From assembly GCA_017992765.1 (NCBI GenBank), contig JAGOOA010000020.1:1-47072 (forward strand): DNA of 47,072 bases, read 5' to 3'. Below are positions 40,773 through 47,072 of the stretch, piece by piece. Under the pieces are notes generated by a model. It was not told where the DNA came from. It was given only the letters and a program-made list of their open reading frames with translations, and made no database searches. The stretch's first letter is position 1. Each line of letters starts with the position of its first letter. The translations under genes and the position numbers were made by a program. Source of the stretch: Syntrophorhabdaceae bacterium. GTDB lineage: Bacteria; Desulfobacterota; Syntrophorhabdia; Syntrophorhabdales; Syntrophorhabdaceae.

Positions 40773-42083
40773 ATGAAAGATCATTCCAACGAAGTTTCCC
40801 TGACGATCTCTTCTGACAGGCAGTTCCTCCCCCTCGCCATGTCATTCACGGAGGCATCTGCAAAGGCGTTCGGGCTCGAAAAGACAGACGCCCTGAAGCT
40901 CACTCTTGCCTGCGAAGAAACATTCACCTATATCTGCAACATAAGCAAAGAAACTAAATCCCTGGTAATGAAAGCGACGAACGGCCTTTATTACGTCGGG
41001 GTGCAATTTCTTTTCCGCGCCGCTGATTTTGACCCCGGGGCATTCAACCTCACGGCCCAGGCCTCGCCTGAGGATGAGAAGGGGCTTGATGAGATGGGGC
41101 TCATCATCGCATCAAGGTCCGTGGAGAGGTTTCAGATCTCTCACAGCCCCGAGGGCGTAAGCCTTGTGCTGATAAAAGAAAAATCATACCCCCAAATGCC
41201 GGAGATCACAATGCCCGAATCAAAGCCCCTGAAAGATTTTACCATCACTTCCCCTGACCCGGGAACGCTGAAACTGTTTGCCGGGCAGATCGTGCACAGC
41301 TACCCGGACCACCTCTATCCCAGGGACTTTCATTTTCCCGGCAAGCTCGTGGACATGGTCGCAAGCGGCGAATACGGCGCGGCGGTAGCGGTCGGCAAGG
41401 AAGGGTTGACGGGAGGGGGAGTGGCGTGGTTCCGGTCAAGCGGCAAGATGGTCGAGGTCTTCGGCCCTTACCTCTTCGATCAGCCCCCCCGATCATCAGC
41501 TGCGGAAAGGCTCATCGATGCCGTCGTAGAGGGCCTGGCAAAGACCGACACACTGTTTCTCATTGTCATGTACGCAACGCCGGAATTACCTGCGGGCTAT
41601 TTTGAACCGCTGGGCACCATCGACATCTTTAAAAAGGGTTCGCCTCCCGCCGCCATCACGGTCTACTGCCGGCAGCTTAAGGAAGACCCAGGGAGCACGG
41701 TCTGGGTCCACCCGGAGATTGAAGAATTCCTTAAAAAAGAATACCGGCGGCTGTATTTTGCCCGTCATATGAAGCCCACGGAGAGCGCCGGCGAGGCCCG
41801 ACCCGAACATTCGGTGTTCGCCGCGAGGTTCGTCAAGGCGCAGAACACCGTAATCCTTAACGCCATATGGGATGGGGTTGACTTCTCCGACAACCTCGAT
41901 CGCCACATCGGCACCCTGGGCGGCGAAGGAATACCGAACATCTTCTTTGAGATCGACCTTGCATATGCGTGGCAGGCCAACCTCATACCCTCGCTGCTTG
42001 GCAGGGAGTTCATCCCAAGGCTCGTCCTGCCCTATGCCGGGGAGGGCGACGTAGTGCTGTTCCAGCAAAGGAAGGGGCTGTAG
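40773..42083 (+). CDS. RsbW-like ATPase domain fused to GNAT-like domain
   Basis: 436 aa from ATG 40773, after AGGAGG; the frame continues up to 40719 without a ribosome site. Residues 8-135 resemble a degenerate GHKL/anti-sigma kinase (DALKLTLACEETFTYICN as N-box, DEMGLIIASRSVERFQI as the G-box region). The middle part (about 155-310) looks like a GNAT acetyltransferase. The C-terminal 120 residues are not recognised. Such fusions are seen in anaerobes with unknown roles. It is 3 bp from the aminotransferase gene, so the two are likely coupled. Confidence 0.55.
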   Translation: MKDHSNEVSLTISSDRQFLPLAMSFTEASAKAFGLEKTDALKLTLACEETFTYICNISKETKSLVMKATNGLYYVGVQFLFRAADFDPGAFNLTAQASPEDEKGLDEMGLIIASRSVERFQISHSPEGVSLVLIKEKSYPQMPEITMPESKPLKDFTITSPDPGTLKLFAGQIVHSYPDHLYPRDFHFPGKLVDMVASGEYGAAVAVGKEGLTGGGVAWFRSSGKMVEVFGPYLFDQPPRSSAAERLIDAVVEGLAKTDTLFLIVMYATPELPAGYFEPLGTIDIFKKGSPPAAITVYCRQLKEDPGSTVWVHPEIEEFLKKEYRRLYFARHMKPTESAGEARPEHSVFAARFVKAQNTVILNAIWDGVDFSDNLDRHIGTLGGEGIPNIFFEIDLAYAWQANLIPSLLGREFIPRLVLPYAGEGDVVLFQQRKGL

Positions 42084-42086
42084 GCA

Positions 42087-43196
42087 ATGTTCGTCGTCCC
42101 TCTCGACAGCCTTGTGCCGGATTATGTCAAGACGTTCGAGGCCTACATCCCGAGCAAGCCCGACCCTGAGCTCATGAAGCTCTACGGGTGCGACCGCCTC
42201 TACCGCCTCAACAACAACGAGAACCCGCTGGGGCCGCCCCCCGGTGCGCAGGAGATCATGCGCCGCTTCCCGCCTCCCAGGGCAGGCCTCTATCCGAGCG
42301 GGGATTCCTACTATATGCGCCGCAGGCTCGCCGAACTATACGGCATGGACCCCGACCAGTTTCTCTTCGGAAACGGCGCGAACGAGGTGATAGCCTTTGT
42401 CATCAAGGCATTCTGCCAGGAAGGCGACAATATCATCACGGCCGACAAGACATTCGCCGTCTACGAGTGGGTAGCGACGTTTTCAGGCTTCGCCGCCAGG
42501 CTCATACCGCTCAAGGACTTCGGATTTGACGATAAGGGCATGCTTGACGCGATCGACGAGCGGACAAAGATACTCTTTGTCTGCAACCCGAATAATCCCA
42601 CCGGGACGTACTGGAGCGAGGAGAAGCTTCGCGGCTTTCTCGACGCCGTCGCGGGCAGACAGATCGTCGTCATCGATGAGGCCTATTGTGAATTCGTTGA
42701 AAAAAATGATTACCCCGACGGCATGAAGCTTATCGGCGAATATCCCAATCTCGTTGTCTTCCGGACATTCTCAAAGATGTACGGGCTTGCAGGCCTTCGC
42801 ATCGGCTATCTCGCGGGGAGCATGGGCGTGGTGGACGTGATACGGCGCACCTGCGTCGTCTATTCCGTGAATACCGTAGCCCAGGATGCTGCCCTCGCGG
42901 CGCTCGATGATGCCGGCCATATATCTCAAACGCGCGCGCTCGTCAGGTCGGAGAAGGACTACCTTAAGAAGGAGCTCTCCCGCCTGGGACTCGAGACGCA
43001 GGTCGGCGAAGGATGCTTTATCATGATAAAACTGCCCATGAGCGACACCCTCGCCTATCGGAAGCTTATGACAGAAGGGGTCATGATACGGAGCATGACT
43101 GGCTTCAGGTTCCCCAACTGGATACGCGTCAGCATAGGGAAACATGAGACAATGGAGGCCTTCGTGGAAGCGCTGGAAAAGATCATTGTCGTATAG
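42087..43196 (+). CDS. Histidinol-phosphate aminotransferase-like PLP enzyme
   Basis: 369 aa, fold type I. Substrate/PLP motifs are RLNNNENPLGPPPGAQE, GNGANEVIAFVIKAF, VCNPNNPTGTYWS, VIDEAYCEFV and the Schiff-base lysine in FRTFSKMYGLAGLRIGYL. The sequence is closest to HisC, but HisC-like enzymes also make or degrade other amino acids and cobamide precursors. No other his gene is nearby. It is followed after 6 bp by the molybdenum hydroxylase. Confidence 0.83.
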   Translation: MFVVPLDSLVPDYVKTFEAYIPSKPDPELMKLYGCDRLYRLNNNENPLGPPPGAQEIMRRFPPPRAGLYPSGDSYYMRRRLAELYGMDPDQFLFGNGANEVIAFVIKAFCQEGDNIITADKTFAVYEWVATFSGFAARLIPLKDFGFDDKGMLDAIDERTKILFVCNPNNPTGTYWSEEKLRGFLDAVAGRQIVVIDEAYCEFVEKNDYPDGMKLIGEYPNLVVFRTFSKMYGLAGLRIGYLAGSMGVVDVIRRTCVVYSVNTVAQDAALAALDDAGHISQTRALVRSEKDYLKKELSRLGLETQVGEGCFIMIKLPMSDTLAYRKLMTEGVMIRSMTGFRFPNWIRVSIGKHETMEAFVEALEKIIVV

Positions 43197-43202
43197 CCGC
43201 AT

Positions 43203-45509
43203 ATGATGAAAGAAGAGAAAAAAACCTTCGGCATCGGCAAAGCGACTCCCCGTTTAGACGCCTTTACGAAGGTAACGGGGCAGGAGAGATACGCCGTGGA
43301 CTATTACAGCGATCATTTCTTCTGGGCAGGCGTGAAAAGGGCCGGCATCCCGCACGGGAAGCTGATAAAGGTGCACACAGAGGATGCAAAGAGGCTCAAG
43401 GGGGTCGTTGCCGTACTGACCTCGGAAGATGTTGCCGGTTCGAACAGGGTCGGGATAATCAGGGGAGACCAGCCTGTGCTGGCCGACAAGAAGATATGTT
43501 ATGCAGGCGATCCTGTCGCCCTCGTGATCGCCGAGAACAAAGAGGTTCTGCAAGCGGCTATGGGCTTTATAACCTTCGACTATGAGCCTCTGCCCGGCGT
43601 CTTCGATGTAGAAGAGGCGTTGAAAAAAGATGCCCCCCTGGTCCATGAAGACAACCCCGGAGGGAACCTCCTTCGCCTCGTTTCCGTGGAGACGGGCAAA
43701 GGCGCATCGGCATTTGATGAATGTGATCTGGTCGTTGAAGAGGTCTTCGAAACGCCTTTCCAGGAGCACGCCTACCTTGAGACAGAGGCCGGCTGGGCAT
43801 ACCTGGGAGACGACGGACAACTCGTTATTGCCTGCTCCACGCAGACCCCTTTCCGTGACCGGAACGAGATGGCGCCCGCCCTCGGCATCGACGTGGAGAA
43901 GATCCGCATCGTAGTCCCTTATCTCGGGGGGGCCTTCGGAGGAAAAGACGGGATAACCATTCAATGCCTCCTCGGCCTCGCCGCTCTTCATACCGGCGGC
44001 GTGCCCGTAAAGATGTGGTGGGGCAGAGAGGAGAGTTTCCTCGGGAGCGTAAAGCGCCTCTCCGCAAGGATGCGCTACAGGCTCGGGGTGAAGCGCGGCG
44101 GCGCCTTCCACGCCCTTGAGTGCAGGGCACACTTCGATACCGGCGCTTACGCTGGGCTCGGAGAGACCGTTATGACCCTCGGGCTGGAACATGCGGGCTC
44201 AGCATACCGCATCCCGAACGTGAGCATCGAGGGATCGTGCGTATACACGAACAACGCGGTCGGCGGGCCTTTCCGCGGATTCGGCGTAACACAGGTAACG
44301 GCGGCCATGGAGCAGGTCGTCGATATGGCAGCGCAAAGGCTCTCCATCGATCCTCTGGCTATCCGCCGCAGCAACGCGCTGGAAAAGGGGGATAAGAACT
44401 GCATCGGCGTCACGCTTACCCATTCGACGGGAATAAAAAAATGCCTTGCCGTTCTCTCGGAGCACCCATTGTGGAATGAAAAAGAAGGCTGGAAACTGAA
44501 GGCGGGGCAATTCAAAAAGAGGGGAGTAGGGATCGCGTGCATGGCGCACGCCATGGGCTATCCGGCTATGGTGCCTGACTTTGCGAACGCAAAGATCGAG
44601 TTTACCTGCGAGGGAAGATTCCGCATCTATGCCGGAATTGTAGATATGGGACAGGGAAACGCGAGCACCTATGCCCAGATCGCGGGCATCATTCTGAACC
44701 AGGACCGAGGCGCGTTTGAGCTCGTCCAGCCCGACACAGGCCGGACATTGCCGTCAGGCTCATCCTCTGCCAGCCGCACGACGTACGTATACGGGAATGC
44801 CCTTATCATCGCCGTGGAGGAACTGAAAAAAAGGGTCCTCGACAAGGCATTGTCGTTTTTCAAAACAGCTTGCGCTGAAGATCTCGTGCTCGTCCCCGGC
44901 GGCATCAGACGCAGAGAGGGTAAAAAGATAGCGTCCTTAAGGAGAGTGGCGGGGCTGTTCGGTGAAACAGAAAGGATCTGTACGGCATATTTCAGGGTGC
45001 CTGCCGCGACGGAGATGCTGGACCGGATATATCTCGGTCCCCACATCATCTTTTCATACGGGGCGCACCTCGCGTATGTAGAGATCGACACGCTGACAGG
45101 CTGCGCGGAGGTAAAAGGGTACCTTGCCGTTACCGATGCGGGAGATGTCATTAATCCCCAGGCATATGAACAGCAGGTTCATGGGGGGATCGCACAGGGC
45201 ATCGGGTTCGCCCTCAGCGAAGACTACAAGGTCGCGAGCGGTCATTCAGACACGAACAGCCTTGCCACCTATATTATCCCGACCTCGATGGATATACCCG
45301 ATATGGTGTCAATCGCGGCGGATAGCGTTGAAGAGACCGGGCCCTTCGGCATGAAAGGCATCGGCGAGATCTCGATCAGCGGCCCTGTCCCTGCGATCGC
45401 CAACGCCGTTGCCGACGCATGCGGCATCAGGATCCCCCGCAACCCGATCACGGCGGAGAAGATCCTTCAGGCGCTGCAAGAACACAACGATCAGGAGAGA
45501 CCGCGTTGA
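43203..45509 (+). CDS. Xanthine dehydrogenase-family molybdenum hydroxylase, large subunit
   Basis: 768 aa. The N-terminal a/b hammerhead domain (ERYAVDYYSDHFFWAGVKR) precedes the Moco domains. Moco contacts are ACSTQTPFRDR, PYLGGAFGGKDG, NNAVGGPFRGFGVTQ, VDMGQGNAS and GSSSASRTTYVYGN. The catalytic glutamate is in KGIGEISISGP near the C terminus. It hydroxylates a heterocycle or aldehyde with water as oxygen source; purines are the default guess. Linkage in the genome to YqeB suggests a labile-selenium enzyme, which the sequence itself cannot show. It overlaps the 2Fe-2S subunit gene by TTGA. Confidence 0.88.
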   Translation: MMKEEKKTFGIGKATPRLDAFTKVTGQERYAVDYYSDHFFWAGVKRAGIPHGKLIKVHTEDAKRLKGVVAVLTSEDVAGSNRVGIIRGDQPVLADKKICYAGDPVALVIAENKEVLQAAMGFITFDYEPLPGVFDVEEALKKDAPLVHEDNPGGNLLRLVSVETGKGASAFDECDLVVEEVFETPFQEHAYLETEAGWAYLGDDGQLVIACSTQTPFRDRNEMAPALGIDVEKIRIVVPYLGGAFGGKDGITIQCLLGLAALHTGGVPVKMWWGREESFLGSVKRLSARMRYRLGVKRGGAFHALECRAHFDTGAYAGLGETVMTLGLEHAGSAYRIPNVSIEGSCVYTNNAVGGPFRGFGVTQVTAAMEQVVDMAAQRLSIDPLAIRRSNALEKGDKNCIGVTLTHSTGIKKCLAVLSEHPLWNEKEGWKLKAGQFKKRGVGIACMAHAMGYPAMVPDFANAKIEFTCEGRFRIYAGIVDMGQGNASTYAQIAGIILNQDRGAFELVQPDTGRTLPSGSSSASRTTYVYGNALIIAVEELKKRVLDKALSFFKTACAEDLVLVPGGIRRREGKKIASLRRVAGLFGETERICTAYFRVPAATEMLDRIYLGPHIIFSYGAHLAYVEIDTLTGCAEVKGYLAVTDAGDVINPQAYEQQVHGGIAQGIGFALSEDYKVASGHSDTNSLATYIIPTSMDIPDMVSIAADSVEETGPFGMKGIGEISISGPVPAIANAVADACGIRIPRNPITAEKILQALQEHNDQERPR

Positions 45510-45982
45510 AGATATCCTTTGTTCTGAACGGAAAGAAGAGGACGGTGGACATCGAGCCCGACATGCGGGTCGTTGACCTTCTCAGGGAACACCTTCATCT
45601 CACCGGCGCCAAGGAAGGCTGCGGCTCGGGCGAGTGCGGCGCCTGCACGATCCTCGTTGACGGCGAAAGCAGGCTGTCCTGCCTGATGCTCGCCGCGCAG
45701 CTCGAAGGAAAAAGGATCACGACCATCGAAGGGCTGTCAAAAGGGAGAAGGCTGCACCCCGTGCAAGAGGCCTTTGTCGAGAACGGCGCAGTGCAGTGCG
45801 GCTTCTGCACGCCCGGCATGGTGATGACCGCGGTCGATCTTCTCTCCCGCAACAGGGATCCTTCGCGGGATGAGATCAGGGAAGGCATAAGCGGCAACCT
45901 CTGCCGCTGCACGGGCTATCAGAAGATCGTCGACGCAGTGGAAAAGGCGGCACAAGACATGAAAACCGAGGACGGTATATGA
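45506..45982 (+). CDS. Molybdenum hydroxylase [2Fe-2S] small subunit
   Basis: 158 aa from TTG 45506 (overlap TTGA with the previous stop, CAGGAGAG upstream). The plant-type [2Fe-2S] motif is CGSGECGACTILVDGESRLSC (residues about 39-60). The second cluster is formed by CGFCTPGMV and NLCRCTGY in the helical C-terminal domain. It passes electrons from Moco to the FAD subunit. Confidence 0.92.
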   Translation: MKISFVLNGKKRTVDIEPDMRVVDLLREHLHLTGAKEGCGSGECGACTILVDGESRLSCLMLAAQLEGKRITTIEGLSKGRRLHPVQEAFVENGAVQCGFCTPGMVMTAVDLLSRNRDPSRDEIREGISGNLCRCTGYQKIVDAVEKAAQDMKTEDGI

Positions 45983-46905
45983 GAAACGTCCTGGTGCCAC
46001 ACAGCCTTGACGATCTGTGGGAGATCATGTATTCGGAACCGGGATCACAATTGTATGCCGGCGGAACCGACCTCCTCGTAAAGCTCCGCTCCCCGTCGCC
46101 CCTGCCCTCCGGCCCGCCTGTCTCCCAGCCCCCCGATCCGCTGACGCTTCCGCTCTTTCGCCCCCCGGCTCCTCTGGTCTGCCTCGACAGGATCGATGAA
46201 CTGAAAGGCATCTACGAAGAGGGCGGGTTGGTCTGCATCAGGGCCTGTACGACCCATTCGGAGAGCATGAAGAATACTCTTATCCGGCGGCACTTCCCCG
46301 TTCTCACAAAGGCGCTGCGCCTTCTCGGCTCCCCCCAGGTCAGGAATATGGGGACCATCGGCGGGAATATCTGCACCGCATCGCCTGCCGGCGACACGCT
46401 CACGCCATTGTATGCACTGGGCGCTTCCGTTGAGACCCGCTCGGTCGACGGGGGACGGCTTATGCCCCTTAAGAGCTTCATCCTTGGCCCTGGCAAAGTT
46501 GCCCTCCAGGAAGGCGAGGTTCTTTACGGGATATGGGTAACAAAAGACCTTGACTTCAGCATCCATCACTTTGAAAAGGTCGGGCAGCGCAGGGCGCTCG
46601 CCATTGCCATCGCAAGTATGGCCGCCCTCATAAAGCTATCCGATGACGGGATTATCGAAAAGATCAGGCTCGCCTGGGGGAGCGTAGCGCCGACGGTCGT
46701 CGTTTCCCGGACCGTCGAAGACGCCCTTACCGGGAAGCCCCTGACGGCAGATACCCTCCGGGATGCCATTCCTCTCGTGATGGATGCCGTTTCCCCCATC
46801 GACGATGTGCGCGCCTCCGCCGGATACCGGAGGAGGGTAGCCGCCAATCTCCTTTTCCGGCTGATGCAGTATAAAGATACAAAAATTCGAAGCACGAATT
46901 TCTAA
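45979..46905 (+). CDS. Molybdenum hydroxylase FAD-binding medium subunit
   Basis: 308 aa of the CO dehydrogenase flavoprotein family. FAD motifs are YAGGTDLLVKLR (about 26-37) and RNMGTIGGNICTASPAGDTLTPLY. Between residues 38 and 65 there is a Pro-rich insert (eleven or more prolines) where relatives run straight on to the LICLDRI strand. No extra four-cysteine insert is present, which argues against 4-hydroxybenzoyl-CoA reductase. The last residues (KIRSTNF) and stop lie in a family B repeat. It overlaps the 2Fe-2S gene by ATGA. Confidence 0.88.
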   Translation: MRNVLVPHSLDDLWEIMYSEPGSQLYAGGTDLLVKLRSPSPLPSGPPVSQPPDPLTLPLFRPPAPLVCLDRIDELKGIYEEGGLVCIRACTTHSESMKNTLIRRHFPVLTKALRLLGSPQVRNMGTIGGNICTASPAGDTLTPLYALGASVETRSVDGGRLMPLKSFILGPGKVALQEGEVLYGIWVTKDLDFSIHHFEKVGQRRALAIAIASMAALIKLSDDGIIEKIRLAWGSVAPTVVVSRTVEDALTGKPLTADTLRDAIPLVMDAVSPIDDVRASAGYRRRVAANLLFRLMQYKDTKIRSTNF

Positions 46906-46918
46906 ATCCTAAACAACA
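46884..46918. repeat. Family B repeat, half copy
   Basis: AATTCGAAGCACGAATTTC followed by TAAATCCTAAACAA matches one arm of the repeat at 23.85 kb. It codes for the C terminus of the FAD subunit. Confidence 0.6.
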
Positions 46919-46946
46919 ATTATCCATGCAGCGCATCGCATGAAAC

Positions 46947-47072
46947 CCTGGTGTGAGAGCGTCATACCAACACATCCCCTCTCCCCTGGTGTGAGAGCGT
47001 CATACCAACACATCCCCTCTCCCCTGGTGTGAGAGCGTCATACCAACACATCCCCTCTCCCCTGGTGTGAGA
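46947..47072. repeat. 38-bp exact tandem repeat running off the window
   Basis: Three full units and the start of a fourth repeat with a period of exactly 38 bp and no differences. Each unit contains GGTGTGA-GAGCG-TCATACC, which on plus-strand RNA folds into a 7-bp hairpin with one G-U pair. There are no variable spacers. Confidence 0.9.

Noticed and set aside
43203-46905. 4-hydroxybenzoyl-CoA reductase
   Set aside because: Large-subunit length fits, but the FAD subunit lacks the four-cysteine insert for the extra [4Fe-4S] cluster; the insert present is proline-rich.
46947-47072. CRISPR array
   Set aside because: The units are identical over the full 38-bp period, so there are no variable spacers, and no cas gene is present.

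Overview
The window is about 47 kb of a GC-moderate bacterial chromosome that carries some 39 protein-coding genes. I see no rRNA, tRNA, insertion sequence, phage gene or CRISPR array, and no gene-free stretch longer than about 275 bases. The gene content points to a strictly anaerobic, aromatic-compound-degrading bacterium that uses molybdenum/tungsten and selenium, most likely a deltaproteobacterium (Desulfobacterota) of the Syntrophorhabdus/Syntrophus kind. That placement is inferred from gene families only.

Layout. 1-3.6 kb: end of a ComEC-like hydrolase, a Ppx/GppA phosphatase, CcdA and an RpoH-like sigma factor. 3.6-7.5 kb (minus strand): maturation genes for molybdenum hydroxylases (XdhC, YqeB, a MoeA-like protein with a Cys-rich tail, MocA) and a DUF1858 protein. 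7.6-9.0 kb: AmmeMemoRadiSam proteins A and B. 9.1-12.1 kb (plus): an overlapping retropepsin-like protease / inactive transglutaminase-7TM / RimK-like ATP-grasp trio. 12.2-13.8 kb: a NUDIX hydrolase and a CBS-pair protein. 14-20.4 kb (minus): an acyl-CoA synthetase behind a complete Liv-type ABC importer. 20.6-23.8 kb: a Fis-like mini-protein and an NtrC/PAS-kinase pair. 24.0 kb: a metal-dependent amidohydrolase.

24.9-39.4 kb (minus) is the core of the window. A class II benzoyl-CoA reductase operon (bamB, bamC, bamD, an inserted fdhD-like gene, bamE, bamF) lies next to a four-gene class I, ATP-dependent benzoyl-CoA reductase operon with two distinct ASKHA ATPases. A TetR regulator and an SDR enzyme lie between them. 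bamE and bamF are each interrupted by one in-frame TGA at a position where these families carry cysteine. Each TGA is followed by a hairpin with GU in its loop, so both genes are read here as selenoprotein genes, not pseudogenes. I could place sigma70-type promoters in front of both operons, a strong terminator behind bamF, and three copies of a TGAAT-N3-(A/G)TTCA operator upstream of the class I operon.

39.7-46.9 kb: a CDF cation exporter, then (plus) an RsbW-like/GNAT fusion, a HisC-like aminotransferase and a three-subunit molybdenum hydroxylase. Its maturation factors are plausibly the cluster at 3.6-7.3 kb. The window ends in an exact 38-bp tandem repeat.

Intergenic spaces are loaded with at least three families of dispersed palindromic repeats. 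Several of these supply the last codons and the stop codon of the neighbouring gene. A working picture is that the Liv importer and the CoA ligase bring in and activate an aromatic or other carboxylic acid, the two reductase systems dearomatise aryl-CoA, and the selenium- and Mo/W-related genes support these enzymes.
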